Assembly (NCBI GenBank): GCA_019745975.1
Contig: JAIESQ010000141.1
Span: 1-55,307 of the forward strand
Source: Pirellulales bacterium
Lineage (GTDB): Bacteria; Planctomycetota; Planctomycetia; Pirellulales; JAEUIK01
Length of the DNA stretch: 55,307 nucleotides
Reading direction: 5' to 3'
Under the pieces are notes generated by a model that was not told the origin of the DNA, did not search any database, and was given only the letters and a program-made list of their open reading frames with translations. Positions 27,362 through 38,280 of this stretch are shown piece after piece. Position numbers and translations under genes: made by a program. Positions within the stretch are counted from its first letter, which is position 1. Each line of letters starts with the position of its first letter.

Positions 27362-27844
27362 CTACCCGCGCGTGTCGACCTTGAACAGTTGCTGTCCGTA
27401 CTCGACGGGCTCGCCCGATTGACACAGCACGGCGACGATGCGACCGGAAATCCCCGACGCGATTTCGTTAAACACCTTCATCGCCTCGACGAGACAAACC
27501 GTGGTGTCGGAGCTGACCAGGTCGCCCACCTTGACGTAGGGCGCAGCTTCGGGGCTGCTCGCGGCGTAGAACGTGCCGACGACGGGACTGGTGACGTAGG
27601 CCAGGTGCTGGCTCAACTCGGCGGCCGGCGATTCCTTGGCGGCGGGCGCCGCGTCGCGCGGCGCGGCTGGCGCCAAGCTGGCCGGCGCCGCGTAGGCGAT
27701 CGCTTCCGCTCCGCGCCGAATTCGTACGCGCACGTCATTCTGGCGGAGATCGATCTCCCCCAGATCGTGCTCCTTCATCAACTTGACGAGCCCCTTGAGC
27801 CGGCGGAGATCGAAGATATCGCCCGAACCGTCCGTACCCGCCAT
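27362..27844 (-). CDS. accB: Biotin carboxyl carrier protein
   Basis: 160 residues from ATG 27844, which has GGGAG nine bases upstream; ATG 27850 is too close to it. The N-terminal helical segment is followed by an Ala/Pro-rich linker (PASLAPAAPRDAAPAAKE) and the lipoyl/biotinyl fold with VTSPVVGTFYAAS and the biotinylation site EAMKV (Lys123). The ASSPEAAPYVKVGD thumb insertion is typical of acetyl-CoA carboxylase BCCP. It carries carboxyl-biotin between AccC and the carboxyltransferase. Gene order is pepP-accB-accC. Confidence 0.96.
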   Translation of the reverse strand: MAGTDGSGDIFDLRRLKGLVKLMKEHDLGEIDLRQNDVRVRIRRGAEAIAYAAPASLAPAAPRDAAPAAKESPAAELSQHLAYVTSPVVGTFYAASSPEAAPYVKVGDLVSSDTTVCLVEAMKVFNEIASGISGRIVAVLCQSGEPVEYGQQLFKVDTRG

Positions 27845-27965
27845 GCGCATTTACTCCCGTGCCGTGCCCAGGAACCTGCTCGAGCCAGCATTTCGCGCGC
27901 GCGGTGGACCAAGCGAGCGCCGTGCGGAGCACGTGGCCTGAAAACTAGCCGGCGAGCCAATGGGA

Positions 27966-29057
27966 CTAGGCAATGACGGCATCCTCGAACGATTTGGTTA
28001 CGCTGGTGAGCACTTCGTGTCCCCGCTTGGTCACCAGAATATCGTCTTCGATGCGAACCCCGCCCCACCCTGGCAGATAGATTCCCGGTTCGACGGTGAC
28101 GATCATCCCGGGGCGCAGCGGTTTGTGCTGCTCGGGAGCCAGCCGCGGTCCTTCGTGAATATCGAGGCCCAGTCCGTGCCCCAAGCCATGGCCGAAGTAC
28201 TGAGCGAAGCCGGCCTTCGCGATCACGCCGCGAGCGACCGCGTCGACGTCGTGCCCCGATACTCCAGGCCGAATGGCGTCGATCGCCCGTACCTGCGCAT
28301 CGAGCACAACTCTATACACGCGTTCAAGTTTGGGCGGGATTTTACCGGTCACCAAAACACGCGTCAAGTCGCTCTTATACAGCCGGCCGCTCGCGCCCCA
28401 ATCGACGAGCACAAACTCGCTCGACGAGATTCGCTGCTCGGTGGGTCGCGCGTGCGGTAGCGCCGCGCGCGGTCCCACGGCGACGATCGGCGGAAAGCTG
28501 GCCGACTTGGCGCCGAACAGTCGAAGCTGATTCTCCAAATCGTCGGCGACTTGCTTCTCGGTCTGCTCGCCGCGAATCGTCGCGCGCAGCACGCCAAACG
28601 CCTTCTCGGCGAACCGCACTGCTTCTTCGGTGGCGCGGATTTCGTCGGCGTCTTTGACCTCGCGCAGTTCTTCGACGAGTCGCGACGTGCTCGCTAACTC
28701 AATGCCCGGCAACGCGCCGCGCAATTGTTCGGCTAGCGCCACGCTCATCGAGTCGGCTTCGATCCCCAGCCGCTTGATCTTCGCGCTCTTGAGCGCGGTG
28801 GCCACAGCCGCGAGCATCGACACCCCCGGCTTGCGGATCGCCACGTCGAGCCCAGGGCACTCCTCGCCAAGCTGCGTGGTGTAACGCGGATCGCTGATGA
28901 CGACCTGGTCGGATCGGGTCAGCAACAAATAACTGTCGTCGCCAGTGAAACCGGTCAGGTAGGTGACGTTGGTGAAATTGGTGATGAGCAATGCATCGGC
29001 GCCGGTGCCGCGCAGTGCGCGGCGGAGCTTTTCACGGCGCGTTTCGACGTGCGACAT
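27966..29057 (-). CDS. Xaa-Pro aminopeptidase/dipeptidase (M24B)
   Basis: 363 residues. An N-terminal creatinase-like domain (YLTGFTGDDSYLLLTRSDQ) precedes the pita-bread metallopeptidase domain. All five metal ligands are visible: Asp219 in VLVDWGA, Asp230 in YKSDLTR, His294 in GHGLGLDIHEGPR, Glu323 in VTVEPGIYLPG and Glu337 in VRIEDDILVT. It is cytoplasmic and removes N-terminal residues before proline or splits Xaa-Pro dipeptides. It precedes accB as in many Firmicutes and planctomycetes, but the efp gene often found between them is absent. It may be transcribed with accB-accC; the 121-base gap leaves room for a separate promoter. Confidence 0.92.
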   Translation of the reverse strand: MSHVETRREKLRRALRGTGADALLITNFTNVTYLTGFTGDDSYLLLTRSDQVVISDPRYTTQLGEECPGLDVAIRKPGVSMLAAVATALKSAKIKRLGIEADSMSVALAEQLRGALPGIELASTSRLVEELREVKDADEIRATEEAVRFAEKAFGVLRATIRGEQTEKQVADDLENQLRLFGAKSASFPPIVAVGPRAALPHARPTEQRISSSEFVLVDWGASGRLYKSDLTRVLVTGKIPPKLERVYRVVLDAQVRAIDAIRPGVSGHDVDAVARGVIAKAGFAQYFGHGLGHGLGLDIHEGPRLAPEQHKPLRPGMIVTVEPGIYLPGWGGVRIEDDILVTKRGHEVLTSVTKSFEDAVIA

Positions 29058-29139
29058 GGCCTGGTAACTCGCTGGCGGAGGGGTCCCAGATCAATCGAGA
29101 CCGGGAAGTGCAGGTCGCTTATTGGTGCGGCGTTGCGGC

Positions 29140-29185
29140 CCACTCGATTGTGGCGCAACCCGCCACTCGATTGTGGCGCAACCCG
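29140..29185. repeat. Perfect 23-bp tandem duplication upstream of GntR gene
   Basis: Two identical 23-base units (29140-29162 and 29163-29185) each contain CCACTCGATTGTGG, a CCAC/GTGG mini-palindrome, followed by CGCAACCCG. GTTGCG just before the first unit pairs with CGCAAC within it. They lie in the 356-base divergent gap between the peptidase and the GntR regulator, a suitable place for operator sites. The rest of 29058-29413 shows nothing else that I can name. Confidence 0.8.
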
Positions 29186-29413
29186 GCACGGGATCGCCCC
29201 TTGCTATCAAACGGCGGCGGAGCCTGCAAGGGTGGAGTCGGGCGTTACCGGGGGTGTTGTCCGGTGTTCTCCCCGGGCTGTGTGCGTTTTTTCATGGACG
29301 CGCCCGACGCGCGAATTAGAATGGCGCGTACCGCCGATTGGCGGGCCGAGGCGGGCAAAACGGTCGCCCTGGGCGGCCGGTTGAAGGGGTATCCTCGCGG
29401 GAGCTTTGCGAAG

Positions 29414-30133
29414 GTGAGACAGCGCACGTTGCCCAGTCCGACCCCCGTGCGGCGGACCAATCTCACGCAGTTGATTCTCGATCAATTGCGCGACTATGTG
29501 TTGACCCACGGCCTCAAGGAAGAAGACCGCCTGCCTCCGGAGCGCGAGCTGGCAGCACGCTTGAACGTCAGCCGCCCGTCGCTGCGCAACGCGCTCGACT
29601 GGCTTGAAGAGCGCGGGGCGTTGCGCCGCGTGCAGGGTGGCGGCACGTTCTTGCAGGCCGCTTTCTTAAGCGCGATTGTCGAACAACCGGCAGCCCAGCG
29701 CAGCGATGCCCAGCGGTTGATCGAAGTCGTCGAAGCGCGGTTGTTTCTCGAACCGCTGTTGATCGGCCTGGCCGCTGAACGAGCGCGACGCGAAGAAGTC
29801 GACGAGCTCGCGGCTCACGTCACCGACACGCGCTCACGGATCGACGACGCCGAGGCATTCCGCTGGTGCGACCTGCAGTTCCACCTCAAGCTGGCGCGGT
29901 TGGCCGGCAACACCGTGCTCTCCAACGCCGTCGAGTCGATCCTCAACGAAGTGTTCTTGCTGTGGACCAGCCGTCCCGAACACTTCGACAACGCGCAGAT
30001 GCAGGTGCAGCACGAACAACTCGTCGAGGCCCTGGTGAAGCGCGATGGCCAGGAGGCCGTGTCGCGGATGCGCGAGCATCTGAAACCCTGTGGCCAGGCG
30101 GTCGGCATTCCGACGCTTCGCGCGATCGCCTGA
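29414..30133 (+). CDS. GntR-family transcriptional regulator, FCD subfamily
   Basis: 239 residues from GTG 29414, with GGGAGC upstream; the open frame extends to 28991 but the earlier part lacks coding character. The N-terminal winged helix-turn-helix is clear: ILDQLRDYVLTHGLKEEDRL then PPERELAARLNVSRPSLRN, then GALRRVQGGGTFL. The C-terminal all-helical FCD domain has the metal-ligand pattern of this family (WCDLQFHLKLARLAGN, QVQHEQLVEAL, MREHLKP). FadR-type regulators bind organic-acid effectors. The tandem 23-bp repeat upstream might be its operator. It is divergent from the peptidase-accB-accC genes and convergent with glyA. Confidence 0.88.
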   Translation: MRQRTLPSPTPVRRTNLTQLILDQLRDYVLTHGLKEEDRLPPERELAARLNVSRPSLRNALDWLEERGALRRVQGGGTFLQAAFLSAIVEQPAAQRSDAQRLIEVVEARLFLEPLLIGLAAERARREEVDELAAHVTDTRSRIDDAEAFRWCDLQFHLKLARLAGNTVLSNAVESILNEVFLLWTSRPEHFDNAQMQVQHEQLVEALVKRDGQEAVSRMREHLKPCGQAVGIPTLRAIA

Positions 30134-30151
30134 TAGAGTCGGGCTGGATTC

Positions 30152-31396
<1,245 letters not shown>

Positions 31397-31519
31397 AACA
31401 GCGAGTTTTGTGAGAAAACTTTGAATCGTTCGATCGGTTGTGCGCCAGGCGGCGCGCCATCCTCGTCGCGATCCCCATTGTCGATAGTTCCACCCGGTTG
31501 TCGACCGGGGCGCCAGGTC

Positions 31520-31585
31520 GTGGCATGGGCTTCCAGCCCATGTAGTACACCGCCATGACGAACACGGCCAAGATGGCCGTGCCAC
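31520..31585. repeat. 66-bp composite palindrome in glyA upstream region
   Basis: Outer ends GTGGCA/TGCCAC enclose two hairpins: CATGGGCT-TCC-AGCCCATG (31524-31542) and CACGGCC-AAGAT-GGCCGTG (31563-31581). The architecture matches the composite palindromes at 25641, 25864 and 41684. It lies between the divergent glyA and the 80-residue gene, so it could influence both promoters or leaders. Confidence 0.8.
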
Positions 31586-31647
31586 CGGCTGCTGGCTCCG
31601 CGCCGCGCCGCAAGCTATTATGTGGCACCCCTGAGGAGGTCGCCGAC

Positions 31648-31890
31648 GTGGAATCTCATGACATGCAATTCATCGAACTGTCGGGCAAGCAGTTGTTGAA
31701 CATCGTCGAGCCAGACGAGTTGCCGCCGGCCGAACTGGCCGCCGCGGGGGTCAGTCCCGATAGCCTGGTGCGCGTCAACCGTCAGGGAGATATCGAACTA
31801 CGCAAGCGCGCGGGCTGGGAGATCATCGGCGGGCTCTTGGGCGACTTCGACAACCGCCTGCGCCACGAGACGGGGCTCGACTGGGCGTAG
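31648..31890 (+). CDS. Small hypothetical protein (80 residues)
   Basis: GTG 31648 is preceded by GAGGAGG at ideal spacing, so it was preferred over the upstream frame start at 31555, which would translate the repeat. The protein ([19 protein letters not shown], then [19 protein letters not shown] and [19 protein letters not shown]) looks compact with a β-strand/turn pattern and no membrane span. It resembles small conserved planctomycete proteins without assigned function; I cannot name a family. A strong hairpin follows its stop codon. Confidence 0.75.
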   Translation: MESHDMQFIELSGKQLLNIVEPDELPPAELAAAGVSPDSLVRVNRQGDIELRKRAGWEIIGGLLGDFDNRLRHETGLDWA

Positions 31891-31904
31891 CCGTCGTGGT
31901 GGAA

Positions 31905-31977
31905 GGGGACGGGAGTCGTTTCCGGGCTGCGGCTTGGCGAATCGGTTCGACGATCGTCGGAAACGACTCCCGTCCCC
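31905..31977. terminator. 20-bp perfect inverted repeat between convergent genes
   Basis: GGGGACGGGAGTCGTTTCCG (31905-31924) pairs perfectly with its complement at 31958-31977 around a 33-base loop. It sits between the convergent 80-residue gene and the ThiE fusion, so it could stop transcription from both sides. There is no T-run, and it may equally be a repeat-family member. Confidence 0.65.
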
Positions 31978-31987
31978 CTCGGAGCAA

Positions 31988-33760
31988 TTATCGGGCGAAC
32001 AATCGTTCTCGAAACGCTTGCGCCGCGGCTGCTGGTTCAGCGGCGCCTGCGATCGCATCGCGCACAGCCACTCGGCGGATCCCTGCCGTCAGCACTTCGT
32101 CGAGGTTGTCGAGCGTGATGCCACCGATGGCGAACGCCGGCAGCGCGACGCGCTGGGCAACTTCACGCAAGAACGTGAGTCCCGGATAGTCGGCGAACTC
32201 CTTGGTCGCCGACGGAAACGTCGGCCCGACGCCGATGTAGTCGGCCCCCGCGCGCACCGCCGCTTCGGCCTGCTCGATCGAATGCGTCGACACGCCGACG
32301 AGCGACTGCGGACCGACGATCGCTCGCGCGTCGGCCACCGAGAGTTCGTCTTGCCCGACATGCACGCCATCGGCATCGCTGGCGGCGGCGATATCCGCGC
32401 GGTCGTTGACGATCGCCAGCGTCGTTGTGCCGCGAGTCAGCGCGCGCAGACGGCGGGCGCGATCCAACAGCGCCACATCGGTGAGCGACTTGTCGCGAAG
32501 CTGCAAGACGTCGACCTGGGCGTCAACTAGCGCGGCGACGAGTCGCTCAAACCGTCGAGTTGCCGCCGCGGCGCCTTCAGCCCCCCGCACGCAGCCGTCG
32601 ATCAGCACATAAAGCCGCGCCTCGGCCAACCGCACCCGCGTTGCGCTAGGCGCGCCGAGCGTCTTGGCCAGCGTATAGACGCGGTAACGCAGCCGCTCGA
32701 ACTCGGTGGCCACGCCGGGATCGACCAGCTTGGTGTATTCTTCGAGGCTGCGCAGCGCCTCGGCCGCGCGATTGCAGTTCGCCGTGACGACCGCCGCCAG
32801 ATCGGCGCGCGTCTGCTCGGCCGCCGTCGAAATCGTCGTGCCGACATCGCCGGGCGTGTCGCGCGCCGCCAGCAGCAGTTGCGCCGGCAAGCGACTAAGA
32901 TTGGCCCTCAGGTCGTGCCGCAACGATTTGAGCTCCGCGACCAGCCGCCGATCCTCGAGGGCGAAGCGGGCAAAGTCTTCGACGACGCGCAAACCTTCCC
33001 CCGCGCGGTTGGCGGCCGCATCCAAGATGCGCCACACCGCCTGCGGCGTCGCGGGGCTTGCCATCGCCTCTAGCGACCGTTGCATTGAGCCGACATCGCG
33101 CGCCGCTGCTATCTCGTCGAGCAGTGTCTGGTCGAGCTGTGCACTGCTGGGCAAGCCAGCAGCGGCACCCACACCAGCTTCCAGATCTGTCTCTAGCGAC
33201 TCGACTCGCAGTTCCGCGACACGATCGGCTTCCGCTGGCTCAGTCGCTTCATCCGCATCGAGCACATCGTCGGTCTCTTGGGTTGGCTCGACGCGCTGAC
33301 TCGTACTGGCCAGCGCCAACCCTTGGCGGCCGGAAATCTCGGCCGCCAGTTGCTTGGTCGCATCGCCCGAGGCGTCGAGCCACTGGGCCAGTGCGCCATC
33401 GCTGGAAAGCAAACCCAACATCAGATGTTCGGTAGCGACAGTCGTCGGGCGAAGTTGCACAGCGAAATTGGATTCGGCCGCACGCACGAGCGAGCGAAGC
33501 CAGGCCGGCGCAATGCTCGCACCTGCGGATACCTCGGCACGACGCTCCAGCCCAGGAAATCGTGCCAGCACTTTCTCCTGGCCGATCTCGCGAGCGCGAA
33601 GCCATTGCGCCGCACGGCATTCCGACTCGGCAATCAGCCCCAGCAGTAGCGCCCCGGCAGCCAGATCGTGGCCGGCGCCGGGAGCCGCCCAACGAGCCGC
33701 CTCGTCCAAGACGCGCTCGGCGGCGGCAGTAAGTTCATAACCCTCGTATCCGGACTGCAT
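31988..33760 (-). CDS. thiE: Clp-N / ThiD2 / ThiE fusion: thiamine phosphate synthase
   Basis: 590 residues from ATG 33760 (a TTG at 33817 is also open). Residues about 10-150 hold two Clp-N repeats: AERVLDEAARWA...DLAAGALLLGLI and TTVATEHLMLGLLSSDGAL. An acidic linker (about 155-195) leads into a segment encoded by a palindromic repeat (196-222). Residues about 243-366 match the ThiD2 domain (RILDAAANRAGEGLRVVED, RHDLRANLSRLPAQLL), known as an HMP-phosphate kinase. Residues 381-588 are ThiE: VLQLRDKSL, IVNDRADIA, GVHVGQDEL, GVSTHSIEQ, GPTFPSATK and FAIGGIT. ThiD2-ThiE would make thiamine phosphate from HMP-P and thiazole phosphate. The Clp-N part is unexpected, and clpC lies about 1 kb away. 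No TPP riboswitch was found upstream. Confidence 0.88.
   Translation of the reverse strand: MQSGYEGYELTAAAERVLDEAARWAAPGAGHDLAAGALLLGLIAESECRAAQWLRAREIGQEKVLARFPGLERRAEVSAGASIAPAWLRSLVRAAESNFAVQLRPTTVATEHLMLGLLSSDGALAQWLDASGDATKQLAAEISGRQGLALASTSQRVEPTQETDDVLDADEATEPAEADRVAELRVESLETDLEAGVGAAAGLPSSAQLDQTLLDEIAAARDVGSMQRSLEAMASPATPQAVWRILDAAANRAGEGLRVVEDFARFALEDRRLVAELKSLRHDLRANLSRLPAQLLLAARDTPGDVGTTISTAAEQTRADLAAVVTANCNRAAEALRSLEEYTKLVDPGVATEFERLRYRVYTLAKTLGAPSATRVRLAEARLYVLIDGCVRGAEGAAAATRRFERLVAALVDAQVDVLQLRDKSLTDVALLDRARRLRALTRGTTTLAIVNDRADIAAASDADGVHVGQDELSVADARAIVGPQSLVGVSTHSIEQAEAAVRAGADYIGVGPTFPSATKEFADYPGLTFLREVAQRVALPAFAIGGITLDNLDEVLTAGIRRVAVRDAIAGAAEPAAAAQAFRERLFAR
33102..33170. repeat. 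Composite palindrome inside the ThiE fusion gene
   Basis: It aligns without gaps to 25645-25713, with about 59 of 69 bases matching. The CACTGCTGG-GCAAG-CCAGCAG hairpin is preserved and the other hairpin is decayed. It is translated in the same frame as the copy in the DUF1553 gene, giving GLPSSAQLDQTLLDEIAAA. It lies between the Clp-N and ThiD2 coding parts. Confidence 0.85.
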
Positions 33761-33922
33761 GCATCCATGTTCGCTTGCGGCCCGGCACGCGGCAAACAGG
33801 CATCCGCTAGAATACAACCTAACTTTAGGTGTGGCCTTTACTTGCCTTGATCCGGATCGTCACGGCGGATAGATTACGGCCGCTCGGCGCGATCCGCCTT
33901 CGGGCCGCCGCGCGCGACAAGG

Positions 33923-34582
33923 ATGTCACTCCAGTCGGTCGGTTGGAAGTACGGCATGCAATGGTCCACGTGCCTTTGGCCAGGGCTGGCCCCGCTGTGG
34001 CTGCGCGGACAATGGTCGGCTTTGACGCTGGCCGCCGGCTTCAGCATGCTCTTTAACGCGGCATTAGCCGTCTCGTTGGTCTGGACCGAACTCGTGTCGC
34101 CAACGGCACGTGCAGCGATCTGGCTAGCGGTTGCCGCGATTTGGACAACTTCGCTGATTGTGTCGGCTCGCTGGCTGGCGCTTGAGCGACGCCGCGAGAA
34201 CTTCGACCGCGCCCAGGACTTGTTACCGCGAATTCAGGGCGAATACTTACAAGGACATTGGATCGAGGCCGAAGCCGGGCTGCTCGACCTGCTCGCCGCT
34301 CGACCCCGAGACGCCGAGGCACGCCTGCTCCTGGCGACCCTCTACCGTCACACGGGTCGAGTCGCGGAAGCAGCCCGCGAGCTCGGTCACTTGGAGCGGC
34401 TCGATACCGCCCTACAATGGCAGTGGGAGATTGCCCGCGAACGCGAGCGATTGCGCGAAGTACCCAACCAAGACGTACCGACCGACCAACCCGCTCCCGA
34501 TGAGGAATCCGATTCGCACGATATTCCGATCTCACAGAACCCTTCGAGTGTGACGGCGGCCCCGCTCAGCGAAGCCGCCTAA
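33923..34582 (+). CDS. Membrane protein with TPR-like cytoplasmic tail
   Basis: 219 residues. Two hydrophobic spans near residues 28-55 (LTLAAGFSMLFNAALAVSL) and 64-82 (AIWLAVAAIWTTSLIVSA) are followed by a helical TPR-like segment (AQDLLPRIQGEYLQGHWIE, then DAEARLLLATLYRHTGRVA) and a Pro/Asp/Ser-rich tail. Such spans plus TPR suggest a small membrane-anchored adaptor. The family is not recognised. ATG 33923 has AAGG very close by, so the start is provisional. It is divergent from the ThiE fusion and 232 bases upstream of clpC, where I saw no CIRCE- or CtsR-like operator. Confidence 0.7.
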   Translation: MSLQSVGWKYGMQWSTCLWPGLAPLWLRGQWSALTLAAGFSMLFNAALAVSLVWTELVSPTARAAIWLAVAAIWTTSLIVSARWLALERRRENFDRAQDLLPRIQGEYLQGHWIEAEAGLLDLLAARPRDAEARLLLATLYRHTGRVAEAARELGHLERLDTALQWQWEIARERERLREVPNQDVPTDQPAPDEESDSHDIPISQNPSSVTAAPLSEAA

Positions 34583-34814
34583 GCCCGCCGACACGTGACG
34601 CCGCCGGCCGCGGCCAACCCAAACCCAACCAACTTCGTAGAATCACAGCACCTTGACGAACTCTCGCCGCGGCAACTCGGCGACTCTTACCTCGAACTAG
34701 ACCACTCAACCAACACAAATCACCGAGTCGTGGGAATCGCCAGGCCGCTAAGGGGAATTGAACCCCAGCCAGCGCCAGGCTTCCCGCGGCTCTCACGACG
34801 GATGGAGGGCTTCG

Positions 34815-37364
<2,550 letters not shown>

Positions 37365-37398
37365 GCGGCGCGCGTGACATTGCCCGGGAGCCGTCCCG

Positions 37399-37514
37399 TT
37401 TTTCGGTGAAACCCGGGTGTGCCACTGCTTGGTAGTCGGACGCTAGGGCGTTGTCTCGGCACATGCGATCCGCCGACGAACAAGCAGTGCCGGGGACTGG
37501 TGCATTTTTCGGTG
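37399..37514. repeat. Palindromic insert flanked by TTTTTCGGTG direct repeats
   Basis: TTTTTCGGTG occurs at 37399-37408 and again at 37505-37514. Between them CACTGCTTG (37423-37431) pairs with CAAGCAGTG (37481-37489), giving a long-armed relative of the CACTGCT palindromes. The 10-bp direct repeats may be a target-site duplication. It lies just after clpC. Confidence 0.6.
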
Positions 37515-37664
37515 CGCGGCGTTGTGCCCATCAGCCCGCGCCGGCCGAAAACATGTACCTGTCCCCCTCAGTAGCTCGCGCGATGACCGACAAGAGGTCT
37601 TTGACCAGCGACGAAGCTGGACAACACGTCGCGATACGAGCAAGTCTCGGAATGAAAACAACTG

Positions 37665-37698
37665 CCCCCGGCGCGGTGAACTCCCGCCGGGGGTTTTT
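37665..37698 (+). terminator. Rho-independent terminator
   Basis: CCCCCGGCG and CGCCGGGGG form a perfect 9-bp stem around an 11-base loop, followed by TTTTT. This is the best intrinsic terminator in the window. It lies 300 bases after clpC, so either the clpC transcript has a long tail or it ends a small RNA encoded at about 37500-37700. The rest of 37365-37828 has no supported gene. Confidence 0.8.
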
Positions 37699-37828
37699 GC
37701 TGCGCGGGGGCATCGCGCGATTACTGTCGCGCGATCGATGATGAGAAGACACGATTCCGTGGGTTTCACCCACGGCTAAGTGATTTCGCCGCGGCGCGGC
37801 TCAATGCCACGCGTCGAAGCGAAGTGCT

Positions 37829-38029
37829 TCAAAGCTCTTTCGTCCTGTGAGCCGCATGCTCGGCAAGGACTTCATCTCGAAACCCGTTGAGCTTCCCGGC
37901 CTTGATGTCGCGTTCGAGCTTTTGGTCCCAAAGTGCCGCATCGTAGGAGGTGAACCATTGGCGGAAGTCGGCGAGCTCGTCTGGCGAGAGTGCCTGAACT
38001 AGTTTCTCGATTCGCTCGACTTTGGACAT
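37829..38029 (-). CDS. Orphan antitoxin-like small protein
   Basis: 66 residues from ATG 38029, with GGAGGGAAG upstream. The sequence (MSKVERIEKLVQALSPDEL, then ADFRQWFTSYDAALWDQKL, then ERDIKAGKLNGFRDEVL) has the pattern of small antitoxins that usually precede a RelE/ParE-type toxin gene in proteobacteria and planctomycetes. No toxin frame follows within the next 450 bases on this strand, so it is either solitary or the toxin has been lost. Alternatively it is a free-standing regulator of unknown target. Confidence 0.65.
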   Translation of the reverse strand: MSKVERIEKLVQALSPDELADFRQWFTSYDAALWDQKLERDIKAGKLNGFRDEVLAEHAAHRTKEL

Positions 38030-38280
38030 GCTTCTTCCCTCCGGTGCCAATTCTACCACGTCTCCACGGCCCTGATGCGTGGGCGATTCGAGATGCGCTA
38101 CCAAACTCGGGGAATCCTCTCGCGCGAAACAACTGGGGCGCAACAACTTCGGGCACAAGCGGCAGCTTGACACCCCCGTTGCGCGGCTATTACGATCGAA
38201 GCGTCGAGAACCAAGCGGAACCGAGAGCTCTCGATCGCACGATTCTTGCGTCCTCAGAGGTACCCAGCGTGATAGTGCGC

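Noticed and set aside
25816-27384. 522-codon plus-strand open frame opposite accC
   Set aside because: Antisense shadow of accC; it also runs through the composite palindrome.
29140-29185. CRISPR-like repeats
   Set aside because: Only two abutting units with no spacer between them; a tandem duplication.
33761-33922. TPP riboswitch upstream of the ThiE fusion
   Set aside because: Looked for the CTGAGA and ACCTGATCTGG core motifs in the divergent gap; none found.
34583-34814. CIRCE or CtsR operator upstream of clpC
   Set aside because: No GCACTC...GAGTGC pair or CtsR-type direct repeat was visible.
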